Of a DNA stretch of 64,000 nucleotides, positions 53,714-61,530 are shown in pieces; within the stretch, counting starts at the first letter, position 1; each line of letters starts with the position of its first letter. The position numbers were made by a program, and so were the translations under genes. The notes beneath the pieces are model-generated. The model saw only the letters and a list, made by a program, of their open reading frames with translations. It was not told where the DNA came from and ran no database searches. Origin of the DNA: Roseovarius tolerans. GTDB taxonomy: Bacteria > Pseudomonadota > Alphaproteobacteria > Rhodobacterales > Rhodobacteraceae. Where the stretch lies: assembly GCF_900109855.1 (NCBI RefSeq), contig NZ_FOBO01000001.1, positions 1-64,000 on the forward strand, given 5' to 3'.

Positions 53714-53935
53714 ATGCTCAGCTACAAGGCCCGGAAACGCTGGTCTCTGGTAGTGCTTCTGGTGGGGCTGCCCGCCTATATCGTGGCTGCCGTGAGCCTT
53801 GTGAACTGGATCGACCGACCGTCGTTCTGGGTTGAACTGCTGGTGTATGTGGGGCTGGGCTTCATCTGGATCATCCCGCTCAAGCGGCTGTTTCTTGGCG
53901 TCGGTCAATCCGACCCGGATGAACGCCGGGATTAA
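53714..53935 (+). CDS. DUF2842 small membrane protein
   Basis: 73 residues, start 9 bases after the purA stop with AGGAGG just upstream. Two helices (SLVVLLVGLPAYIVAAVSL and LLVYVGLGFIWIIPL) are separated by WIDRPSFW. Conserved in alphaproteobacteria as DUF2842; function unknown. A bidirectional terminator follows. Confidence 0.85.
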   Translation: MLSYKARKRWSLVVLLVGLPAYIVAAVSLVNWIDRPSFWVELLVYVGLGFIWIIPLKRLFLGVGQSDPDERRD

Positions 53936-53968
53936 CTGCGGCTTTCACCTTTCTGAAAATACTCGACT

Positions 53969-54005
53969 AAACCCCGGTGCAAGTCATGACCTGCGCCGGG
54001 GTTTT
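53969..54005. terminator. Bidirectional terminator between convergent genes
   Basis: AAACCCCGG pairs with CCGGGGTTT (53969-53977 and 53996-54004), extended by T/G and GCA/TGC. T runs follow in both directions (GTTTT forward, TTTAG reverse). It lies between the DUF2842 stop and the minus-strand enzyme stop at 54010. Confidence 0.9.
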
Positions 54006-54009
54006 GCGA

Positions 54010-56418
54010 TCAGCCCCGCATCCGCGCGCCGTCGGCGTCAAAGAGTGGCTTGGTGATCAGCCGGGCGGCGCGGCGGTGGCCGAGGATTTCGATCTCGGCC
54101 GTCAGCCCGTCGCGCGCGCGTTCGGTCGGAATGAGGGCGAGGGCGATGGATTTTCCTGCGTGGTGCGAGTACCCCCCCGAGGTGCAGAAACCGTGCACTT
54201 CGCCCTCGATCCAGACCGGTTCGTAGCCGTTCACATCGGCATCCTCGGCCTCGACCTCGAAGGCGACGAGCGTGCGCGCAGCTCCTTGGGCGCGCTCGGC
54301 CTCTGCCGCCGCGCGGCCGATGAAATCGGTGTTTTTCTGCCACGCGATGAAGCGGTCCATGCCGGTCTCTGCAGCGGTATAGTCGGGCGAGAACTCGCGC
54401 AGCCACGCGCCGAAGAACCGGTCGAGCCGCAGCGACATCATCGCGCGCATGCCGAAGGGTTTCATGCCGTGGTTCTGCCCTTCGCTCCACAGCACGTCCC
54501 AGAGCGCGCGTTGCGCCATCGGGTCGCAATAGATTTCGTATCCGAGATCGCCGGTGTAGCTGACGCGCTGAATGAGGCAATCGACCATGCCGAGGACGGC
54601 AGGGCGGATATCCATGAATTTCATGTCCGCGAGCCTGTCGCGAGTGCAGGCGATGAGCACGTCGCGCACCTTTGGTCCCGCGATCTGGAAGCCGTTGAGG
54701 CGATCCGAGATGTTCTCGACCCGCACGCCCGCCGCCTCGTTTTGGGCGAACCAGCGCATGTGGAACGCCTGCGCGCCGTAGGAGGCGGTGAGTTGGAAGG
54801 TCTCATCGTTGAGGCAGGACACGGTGAAATCGCCCCATAGCCGTCCTTTGGGCGAGAGCATCGGGGTGAGCGAGAGCCGCCCCGGTTTGGGAATGCGCCC
54901 GGCCATGATCCGGTCGAGCCAGTCGCGGGCACCTCTGCCGCTGACGAGGTATTTTCCGAAATTGTGCACCTCGTTGATGCCGACACTCTCGCGCACGGCG
55001 CGGACCTCGCGGGCCGTCGCCTCCCACGCGTTGGAGCGGCGGAAGGAGGGGGTCTCTAGGCGCGGCTCGTTATCTTCGGCGAAGTAGTTGACCACCTCCA
55101 GCCCGTATTGCGCGCCCCAGACGGCGCCCATCCGGTCGAACACGTCATACATCGGGGTTTGACGGAAGGGGCGGGCGGCGGGCAGTTCCTCGTTCGGGTA
55201 GGAGACGGAGAAGCGTTTTTGATAGTTTTCAATGACTTTCGGGCGGGTATAGCCCGGGCTGATCCAGTCGCCGAAGCGGGCCACGTCCATGGCGGTGACG
55301 TCGCGCTCGCATTCGCCTTCGGTCATCCATTGCGCCAGCATCAGGCCGACGCCGCCACCTTGGGAAAAGCCCGCCATCACGCCGCAGGCCGACCAGTAGC
55401 CGCGCAGGCCGGGGATGGGGCCGACCAGCGGGTTGCCGTCGGGGGCGAAGGTGAAGGGGCCGTGAATGACCGATTTGACGCCCGCGCGCTCCAGCACGGG
55501 AAAGCGGCGATAGGCAAATTCGATGCTGGCCTCGATCTTGTCGAGGTCGTCGGGCAGCAGTTCATGGCCGAAATCCCAGGGCGTGCCGTCCACCGCCCAG
55601 GGTTTGCAGGGTTGTTCATAGAAGCCGATGCACAGGCCGCGCCCTTCTTGCCGCAGATAGCTTTCGCCGGCCGGGTCCATGACATGGGGGTGCTCGCTGT
55701 CGCGCTCATAGATCTCGGGCGTCTCGTCGGTAACGATATACTGATGCTCCATCGGGTGGAGCGGCAGGTAGACGCCCGCCATCGCGCCGACCTCACGCGC
55801 CCAGAGGCCGCCTGCGTTGACCACGTGGTCGGTGTGGATGGTGCCCTTGGTCGTCACCACGTCCCATGTGCCGTCGGGGCGCTGGTTGGTTTCTTGCACC
55901 ATGCAATGGGTTTCGATCTGCGCGCCGCCCATGCGCGCGGCCTTGGCATAGGCGTGGGTGGTGCCCGACGGGTCGAGATGGCCGTCCAATGGGTCATAAA
56001 GCCCGCCGATGATGCCCTCGATATTGGTGACGGGGGCAATCTCGCGGATTTCCTCGGGGGTGACGATATGGGTGTCGAGGCCCATGTAGCGATGCTTGGC
56101 GCGCTCGGCGAGCATCATGTCGAAGCGGTCGCGGTTGTCGGCGAGCGTCACGCCGCCGACGTGATGCAGCCCGCAGGACATGCCGGTCAGCTCTTCGAGT
56201 TCCTTGTAGAGCCGGATGGTGTAGCCCTGAAGGGCGGCCATGTTGGTGTCGCCGTTGAGCGTGTGAAAGCCGCCCGCCGCGTGCCAGGTGGAGCCGGAGG
56301 TGAGCTCCGAGCGTTCCAGCAGCATGACATCTGACCAGCCCAGTTTGGTCAGGTGATAGAGCACGGAACAGCCGACGACACCGCCGCCGATCACGACCAC
56401 TCGGGTGCTGGTTTTCAT
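54010..56418 (-). CDS. Dimethylglycine/sarcosine dehydrogenase-like FAD-GcvT fusion, paralogue 1
   Basis: 802 residues from ATG 56418. Residues about 1-400 form an FAD oxidoreductase (VVVIGGGVVGCSVLYHL; covalent-flavin motif TSGSTWHAAGG, the His that binds FAD in dimethylglycine dehydrogenase). The second half is a GcvT-like folate-binding aminomethyltransferase (YLVSGRGARDWLDRIMAGRI and RVSYTGDLGYEIYC). Such enzymes oxidise N-methyl groups of dimethylglycine or sarcosine and pass the carbon to tetrahydrofolate. The exact substrate is not known. A paralogue, 57226-59652, lies divergent beyond a small gene. Confidence 0.85.
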   Translation of the reverse strand: MKTSTRVVVIGGGVVGCSVLYHLTKLGWSDVMLLERSELTSGSTWHAAGGFHTLNGDTNMAALQGYTIRLYKELEELTGMSCGLHHVGGVTLADNRDRFDMMLAERAKHRYMGLDTHIVTPEEIREIAPVTNIEGIIGGLYDPLDGHLDPSGTTHAYAKAARMGGAQIETHCMVQETNQRPDGTWDVVTTKGTIHTDHVVNAGGLWAREVGAMAGVYLPLHPMEHQYIVTDETPEIYERDSEHPHVMDPAGESYLRQEGRGLCIGFYEQPCKPWAVDGTPWDFGHELLPDDLDKIEASIEFAYRRFPVLERAGVKSVIHGPFTFAPDGNPLVGPIPGLRGYWSACGVMAGFSQGGGVGLMLAQWMTEGECERDVTAMDVARFGDWISPGYTRPKVIENYQKRFSVSYPNEELPAARPFRQTPMYDVFDRMGAVWGAQYGLEVVNYFAEDNEPRLETPSFRRSNAWEATAREVRAVRESVGINEVHNFGKYLVSGRGARDWLDRIMAGRIPKPGRLSLTPMLSPKGRLWGDFTVSCLNDETFQLTASYGAQAFHMRWFAQNEAAGVRVENISDRLNGFQIAGPKVRDVLIACTRDRLADMKFMDIRPAVLGMVDCLIQRVSYTGDLGYEIYCDPMAQRALWDVLWSEGQNHGMKPFGMRAMMSLRLDRFFGAWLREFSPDYTAAETGMDRFIAWQKNTDFIGRAAAEAERAQGAARTLVAFEVEAEDADVNGYEPVWIEGEVHGFCTSGGYSHHAGKSIALALIPTERARDGLTAEIEILGHRRAARLITKPLFDADGARMRG

Positions 56419-56586
56419 GTCACGCCTCCCTGATGTTTTGGTCGAGCCTGCCTGCCGTGCCGGAAAGATCATGTCTGTCTGCGACAAATGCTGCCGTATT
56501 TGGATCGGGGCATGGTGCGGCGATTTCGGCGAGGGGAGTGCTGTCCTGAAAAGAAGTTTGCAGAAAAACAACCTTAAGACGAATCA

Positions 56587-56615
56587 TTGAAAATAAACTC
56601 AGCTTAATATATAAT
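56587..56615 (+). promoter_or_regulatory. Near-consensus sigma-70 promoter
   Basis: TTGAAA (56587-56592), a 17-base spacer and TATAAT (56610-56615) stand in an AT-rich stretch unlike the surrounding DNA. The predicted start near 56622 leaves a leader of about 48 bases ending in AAGGAGG before the ATG at 56671. It is the best-matching promoter I found in the window. Confidence 0.8.
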
Positions 56616-56670
56616 AGTATTACCCGCAGTAATTAGCGGGGACTTTAATTTTTCCAAGGAGGCCTTTGAA

Positions 56671-57039
56671 ATGGCACAAGATTTTTATGAGTTTGACAGT
56701 GAAGCCGTTGATGCCGCTCTCGATGCTGCACGGCGCACCCATTCGGGAAATGAGAAGCTTCAGAACCTGACCGCGCAGTCGGGCCTGCCCATGGTTGGGG
56801 CGCATATCGCGGTGGCGGCGCAATGCATTGCGGTGACCATCTCGAACAATCAGGTGTGTCTGACGCTGCCTTTGGGGCTGGGCAAGCATTGCCTTCACCT
56901 GCCGGTGCATATCCCCAACGGGACGGCGGCACAGGCCTGTCTGACGATCTGCACGCATTTCGGCATCCCGACCGGTGTCAAGGTGTCGGTGGTGGTGGCA
57001 GGAAGTACGGTGTTCAGCCAAACCTTCGGTGCATGCTGA
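56671..57039 (+). CDS. Small protein with six cysteines, unknown family
   Basis: 122 residues with a strong ribosome site (AAGGAGG, nine bases before ATG). The acidic N-terminal part (about 1-40) is followed by a Cys-bearing segment: Cys at 52, 63, 74, 90, 94 and 122 (the last residue), including HCLHLPVHIPNG and ACLTICTHFGIP. No signal peptide or membrane helix is seen. I do not recognise the family. It is driven by a near-consensus promoter and followed by a terminator, so it is an independent, probably abundant transcript between the two paralogous dehydrogenase genes. Confidence 0.75.
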   Translation: MAQDFYEFDSEAVDAALDAARRTHSGNEKLQNLTAQSGLPMVGAHIAVAAQCIAVTISNNQVCLTLPLGLGKHCLHLPVHIPNGTAAQACLTICTHFGIPTGVKVSVVVAGSTVFSQTFGAC

Positions 57040-57082
57040 ACCGGGTCAGCCCCCACTGACCTGACCGTTCAATCCTGTCCTG

Positions 57083-57116
57083 CGGCCTGCCCCTTCGGTG
57101 GCAGGCCGATCCTTTT
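57083..57116 (+). terminator. Rho-independent terminator after the cysteine-bearing small gene
   Basis: Stem CGGCCTGCC / GGCAGGCCG (57083-57091 and 57100-57108), 8-base loop, then ATCCTTTTC. It closes the small transcription unit and separates it from the next enzyme. Confidence 0.85.
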
Positions 57117-57225
57117 CATGTTTGTCGGTGCCTTGCATCACCGCGACAGGATATGTCGGAAATCGGCAATCGCAGGAGCGGTGTGCGCTTCAGGGTGAAG
57201 GGCGAGAAAAACCCGAGGGATACCC

Positions 57226-59652
57226 ATGAAGACCCATGCACAGGCTGTCGTGATCGGCGGCGGCGTTATCGGATGCTCGATCCTCTATCATCTGGCCAAG
57301 CTGGGCTGGAGCGATGCCGTCCTGCTCGAGCGTGACGAGTTGACGAGCGGCAGCACATGGCATGCCGCGGCCAATATTCATGGGCTGCATGACAGCGCCA
57401 ATATCAGCCGTTTGCAGCATTACACGATGAATCTCTATAATGCGCTGGAGGAGGAGACCGGGCAAAGCTGCGGGGTGTTTCAGCCCGGCTCACTCTATCT
57501 GGCGCAGACCGAGAACCGGGCGCATCAGCTGCGGCTTCAGGCCGCCAAGGCCAAGCTTTACGGGATGAATTTCCACGAGATTTCGCGGGACGAGGCAGAG
57601 CGGCTGCACCCTTTGGTGAATTTCGACAGCATCCGCTGCATCATGTATGAGCCCGATGGCGGCAATGTCGACCCCTCGGGCGTGACCAATGCCTATGCGG
57701 TGGGCGCGCGGCAGCGGGGCGCGGAGATCCATCGCTTTACGCCGGTGATGGCGACGGTGCCACAGGCGGACGGGACATGGATCGTCGAGACGCCCAAGGG
57801 CAATATCCACACGCCCTGGGTCATCAACGCCGCCGGTCTGTGGGGCCGCGAGGTGGCGAAACTGGCGGGGATCGAACTGCCGTTGCAGCCCACCGAACAC
57901 CAGTATTTCGTGACCGAGACGATTGCCGAGATCGCCGGTATGGACCGGCGCCTGCCGTCGGTCGCGGACCGGGACGGAGAGTATTACCTGCGACAAGAGG
58001 GCAAGGGCCTGCTGATCGGCGCCTATGAGCGCGATATGCGGTTCTGGGCGGAAGAGGGCACGCCCTTGGATTTTGCGCATGATCTTTTCCCCGACGATCT
58101 GGAGCGGATCGAGGACAACATGATGCGCGCCATCGACCGCGTGCCGGTGGTGGGTGAGGCCGGGATCAAGCGGGTGATCAACGGCCCGATGATCTGGTCG
58201 CCCGATGCCAATGTGATCCTTGGGCCGGTGCCTGAGTTGAAAGGCTATTTCTGCTGTAACGGGATCATTCCGGGGTTCAGCCAATCGGCGGGCATGGGCT
58301 GGATGGTGGCCGAATGGCTAGTGCATGGCGAGATGAAATACGACATGTTCGCTTGGGATATCGCGCGGTTTGGCCTATGGGCCAATGACCGGGAGTTTGT
58401 GAAGGCGAAGGTCAAGGATCAGTACGCGCATCGCTTTGCGATTCATTATCCCAATGAGGAGCGCGCGGCGGGGCGGCCGCTGCGGGTGCGGCCCGCCTAT
58501 GAGATGCAGAAGGACATGGGCGCGGTCTTTGGTCTGAACTATGGCTGGGAGCATCCGCTGTGGTTCTCTGAGGTGCCTGGCACCGTCGATACCAACGGCT
58601 TCACCCGGCAGAACTGGTGGGGGCCGGTGGGTGAGGAGGCCCGGATGCTGCGCGAGCGGGCAGGCATCATCGACATTTCGAATTTCGCCAAGTACCGGGT
58701 CAAGGGGCCGGGGGCGGAGGACTGGCTCAACGCCGTCTTCGCCAACCGGATGCCGAAGGCTGTGGGCCGGTCGTGTCTCACGCCGCTGATCGGGGTGCGT
58801 GGCGGGATTGCCGGGGATGCGACGGTGACGCGGTTGGGCGAAGAGGAATTCTGGGTGATCTCCTCGGGCATGGCGGAGCGCTATCACAAGCGGTTTTTCG
58901 ATGCGGTGCCGCTGCCGGAGGGGACCGTGTTCGAGAGCCTGACCGAGGCGGTCTGCGGCTTTAACGTGGCGGGGCCACGGTCGCGCGAGATGTTGCAGCG
59001 GTTGACCAATGCGTCGCTCAGCACCGAGGATTTTGCGTTCATGCGCTCGGCGAAGATCGAGATCGCGGGGGTTCCTTGCGTGGCGCTCCGGGTGAGTTTC
59101 ACCGGCGATCTGGGCTGGGAGTTGCATTGTGCGACCGAGGATCAGGCGCGGCTCTATGCGGCGCTGATCGAGGCGGGGCGCGAGATGGGCGCGGGGCCGG
59201 TGGGCAGCCGCGCGTTGATGAGTCTGCGGATCGAGAAGGGCTATGGGTCTTGGTCCCGCGAATACAGCCCCGAATACTGGCCGCAGGAGGCCGGGCTGGC
59301 GGGGCTGTGTAAGATGGACAAGGATTTTTTGAACAAGGCGGCGCTGGAGGCGGTGATCGGGGAGGCCCCGCGCGAGCGACTGGTGTTGCTGGCGCTGGAG
59401 GAGGCGGAGGTGACTGCCTCGAATGCCGATGCGACGGGCGGTGAGCCAATTTTCAAGGATGGCGTGGGCGTGGGGCGTGTGACCTCGGGGGCTTACGGCT
59501 ATGCGGTGGGGATGAGCCTGGCGCTTGGCTATGTGAAGGGCGATGCCGGTCCGGGTGATGCGGTTGAGGTGATGGTGCTGGGCCAACCGCACCGCGCGCA
59601 CGTCCTGCACGAGCCGCCGTTCGATCCGGAGGGGGTGCGGCTCAGGGCGTGA
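57226..59652 (+). CDS. Dimethylglycine/sarcosine dehydrogenase-like FAD-GcvT fusion, paralogue 2
   Basis: 808 residues. The architecture matches paralogue 1: FAD motif VVIGGGVIGCSILYHLAKLG, the flavin-linkage motif TSGSTWHAAAN (Gly-Gly of paralogue 1 becomes Ala-Asn), then a GcvT-like half (KYRVKGPGAEDWLNAVF, RVSFTGDLGWELHC). The N-termini of the two are about 80% alike in pattern (LAKLGWSDAVLLERDELTSG versus LTKLGWSDVMLLERSELTSG), and they diverge at substrate-side regions. Substrate preference is unknown; methylated glycines from betaine or sarcosine are likely. Confidence 0.85.
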   Translation: MKTHAQAVVIGGGVIGCSILYHLAKLGWSDAVLLERDELTSGSTWHAAANIHGLHDSANISRLQHYTMNLYNALEEETGQSCGVFQPGSLYLAQTENRAHQLRLQAAKAKLYGMNFHEISRDEAERLHPLVNFDSIRCIMYEPDGGNVDPSGVTNAYAVGARQRGAEIHRFTPVMATVPQADGTWIVETPKGNIHTPWVINAAGLWGREVAKLAGIELPLQPTEHQYFVTETIAEIAGMDRRLPSVADRDGEYYLRQEGKGLLIGAYERDMRFWAEEGTPLDFAHDLFPDDLERIEDNMMRAIDRVPVVGEAGIKRVINGPMIWSPDANVILGPVPELKGYFCCNGIIPGFSQSAGMGWMVAEWLVHGEMKYDMFAWDIARFGLWANDREFVKAKVKDQYAHRFAIHYPNEERAAGRPLRVRPAYEMQKDMGAVFGLNYGWEHPLWFSEVPGTVDTNGFTRQNWWGPVGEEARMLRERAGIIDISNFAKYRVKGPGAEDWLNAVFANRMPKAVGRSCLTPLIGVRGGIAGDATVTRLGEEEFWVISSGMAERYHKRFFDAVPLPEGTVFESLTEAVCGFNVAGPRSREMLQRLTNASLSTEDFAFMRSAKIEIAGVPCVALRVSFTGDLGWELHCATEDQARLYAALIEAGREMGAGPVGSRALMSLRIEKGYGSWSREYSPEYWPQEAGLAGLCKMDKDFLNKAALEAVIGEAPRERLVLLALEEAEVTASNADATGGEPIFKDGVGVGRVTSGAYGYAVGMSLALGYVKGDAGPGDAVEVMVLGQPHRAHVLHEPPFDPEGVRLRA

Positions 59653-59676
59653 GGGGTGTGACGGGGCTGGGACGCG

Positions 59677-59897
59677 CCTGCTACTGCCGTTGGCGGTTTC
59701 AGAGACTAGCCGCGCGGTGCCCGACCGCCGGGTGGGCGCAGCAACCTCGGTGGACCGCACTTTATGCCCGCCAACACTCCCGCGTTTTCAATGGCTTGAT
59801 ACGTTGCAAAAGCGCCCGCCCGGCGGTCGGGCGCTGCGCGGCGGTGCCTGCGGCACCTTGATTCCGCGCATTAGTGCTGAGCTCCAATGTCCGCTCC
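59677..59897. repeat. Dispersed hairpin repeat, copy D (centre inverted)
   Basis: About 221 bp ending ATGTCCGCTCC (59887-59897). The left end CCTGCTACTGCCGTTGG matches the left end of copy A (CCTGTTGCTGCCGTTGG). Arms 59717-59739 and 59812-59834 pair over 23 bases with two mismatches (GCCCGACCGCCGGG core). The centre reads CACTTTATGCCCGCCAA, the reverse complement of TTGGCGGGCATAAAGTG, so the conserved centre runs opposite to copies A-C. It lies between the paralogue 2 stop and the next convergent gene. Confidence 0.75.
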
Positions 59898-59930
59898 AGG
59901 CCCAAAACCGCAAAGATTGCGCCCGACCGT

Positions 59931-60176
59931 TCAGCCGTCGCCCTTGCCAGACTCTTTCGCGGCCTTGAATTTCTTGAGCTTGTCCATCAGCAGCGCCCGC
60001 GCCTTGATATTGGCGCGGCGCACGCGAAGGGCGGTGAGAAACGCCTCTTCGGCGGTCTGCGAGGTGGCCCCGAGCACCTTCTGCATATCGGACACGAGAT
60101 CCTCGTCACCGGTGGCGTCGATCGCCTTGATGACGTCGCGGGCCAACTCGTCTGCAAGATCCTCGGTGATACCCAT
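59931..60176 (-). CDS. Small alpha-helical hypothetical protein
   Basis: 81 residues, charged and helical: GITEDLADELARDVIKAID, then TSQTAEEAFLTALRVRRANI and KLKKFKAAKESGKGDG. No domain recognised. It starts 11 bases after the hydrolase stop on the same strand, so it is probably in one operon with it. Confidence 0.65.
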   Translation of the reverse strand: MGITEDLADELARDVIKAIDATGDEDLVSDMQKVLGATSQTAEEAFLTALRVRRANIKARALLMDKLKKFKAAKESGKGDG

Positions 60177-60187
60177 CGGACGGCCCC

Positions 60188-60841
60188 CTAGCGCGTGCTC
60201 TCGGTCAGGCGACGTTTGACATAGGTCGAGACCGTGTCGATCATGCCGTCCATATAGGGGTCGCGGAAGAAATGGTCGGCGCCCTCGACCTCTTCATGGG
60301 TGATGGTGATGCCTTGCTGTTCGTGCAGTTTGCCGACCAGCGCGGTGGTGTCCGCCGGGGGGGCGACGCGGTCATGGCTGCCGTTGATGATCAGGCCCGA
60401 GGCGGGGCAGGGCGCGAGAAAGCTGAAATCATACATGTTGGCCGGCGGCGAGACCGAGATGAAGCCGGTGATCTCGGGGCGGCGCATCAAAAGCTGCATG
60501 CCGATCCACGCGCCGAACGAAAAGCCCGCGACCCAGCAATGCTTGGAGTTGTTGTTCATGGATTGCAGGTAATCAAGCGCCGAGGCCGCATCCGACAACT
60601 CGCCCACGCCCTGATCGTATTCACCCTGAGACCGCCCGACACCGCGAAAGTTGAAGCGCAGCACGGTGAAGCCCATGTTGTAGAAGGCGTAATGCAGGTT
60701 GTAGACGACCTTGTTGTTCATCGTGCCGCCGAATTGCGGATGCGGGTGCAGCACGATGGCGATCGGTGCGTCCTTGTCGGCTTGCGGATGGTAGCGGCCT
60801 TCGAGACGGCCTTCGGGGCCGGGAAAGATTACCTCGGGCAT
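60188..60841 (-). CDS. Alpha/beta hydrolase
   Basis: 217 residues. The nucleophile elbow is AGFSFGAWIG (Ser near residue 108), with the acid in NGSHDRVAPPADT and the catalytic His in GADHFFRDPY. The start (PEVIFPGPEGRLEGRYHP) and HPHPQFGGTMNNKVV are those of the small cytoplasmic hydrolase group found near isc/suf genes in alphaproteobacteria. Substrate unknown. Divergent from iscR. Confidence 0.85.
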   Translation of the reverse strand: MPEVIFPGPEGRLEGRYHPQADKDAPIAIVLHPHPQFGGTMNNKVVYNLHYAFYNMGFTVLRFNFRGVGRSQGEYDQGVGELSDAASALDYLQSMNNNSKHCWVAGFSFGAWIGMQLLMRRPEITGFISVSPPANMYDFSFLAPCPASGLIINGSHDRVAPPADTTALVGKLHEQQGITITHEEVEGADHFFRDPYMDGMIDTVSTYVKRRLTESTR

Positions 60842-60903
60842 AGGGTCCCTTTTGTCCTTGTTTCGGGGGCTGGAGAGAATCTTGACGAATTCGCTCGACC
60901 ACC

Positions 60904-60918
60904 TTAGAACATTTCTAA
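60904..60918. promoter_or_regulatory. Iron-Rhodo-box-like palindrome upstream of iscR
   Basis: TTAGAA-CAT-TTCTAA, a perfect 6-3-6 inverted repeat in the 159-base gap between the divergent hydrolase (start 60841) and iscR (start 61001). It resembles the Iron-Rhodo-box reported for iron and Fe-S genes of Rhodobacterales, which IscR is thought to bind, so autoregulation is likely. A near-copy lies inside the desulfurase gene at 62225-62239. Confidence 0.75.
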
Positions 60919-61000
60919 ATTACGGTCAGTGCCGGACTGGCTCAGAGCGAGATAAGCCCTGCGTCGCGCAAGGTCAATCTGTTCGCGAGGGGAGAGGCCC

Positions 61001-61462
61001 ATGAAACTCAGCACCAAGGGGCGTTACGCAATGGTGGCGCTGGTCGATATCGCGCTGCAACCCGATGGCGAGGTGGTCACCTTGGGCGAGGTGTCGCGAC
61101 GGCAGGACATCTCTCTGCCCTATCTCGAACAGCTCTTCGTCAAGCTGCGGCGGGCGGAACTTGTGACCTCGGTGCGCGGGCCCGGCGGTGGCTACCGGCT
61201 GGCGCGGCCCGCGACCGAAATCCGGGTGGCCGATGTGCTCGCGGCGGTCGACGAGACGGTGGATGCGCTGCACAAGGGCGCGGGCGCCTCGGGTGGGGCG
61301 AGCGGGTCGCGCGCGCAATCTATGGCGAACCGGCTGTGGGAAGGGCTGAGCGCGCAGGTCTATGTATTCCTGCATCAGACAAGGCTGAGTGACGTGGCGG
61401 GCAATTCGCTGGCTCCGTGCCCGGCGGTGCCGCATCTCTTTTCGGTGGTGGACGAGGACTAA
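61001..61462 (+). CDS. iscR: IscR-type Rrf2-family Fe-S regulator
   Basis: 153 residues. The Rrf2 helix-turn-helix is clear: MKLSTKGRYAMVALVDIA, ISLPYLEQLFVKLRRAELV and SVRGPGGGYRLARPATEI, the wing motif. Canonical IscR has three cluster-binding cysteines near residues 92-104; here that loop (HKGAGASGGASGSRAQSMAN) has none, and the only Cys is at 140 (APCPAVP). That matches R. sphaeroides IscR, in which a single Cys is used. It leads the locus with the desulfurase and sufB. Confidence 0.92.
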   Translation: MKLSTKGRYAMVALVDIALQPDGEVVTLGEVSRRQDISLPYLEQLFVKLRRAELVTSVRGPGGGYRLARPATEIRVADVLAAVDETVDALHKGAGASGGASGSRAQSMANRLWEGLSAQVYVFLHQTRLSDVAGNSLAPCPAVPHLFSVVDED

Positions 61463-61530
61463 ACCCTTGGGACGGGTGGGGGGCAGCCCCCACGCCCCCG
61501 GAGTATTGCAACCATAAAGAAACGGCAGGC

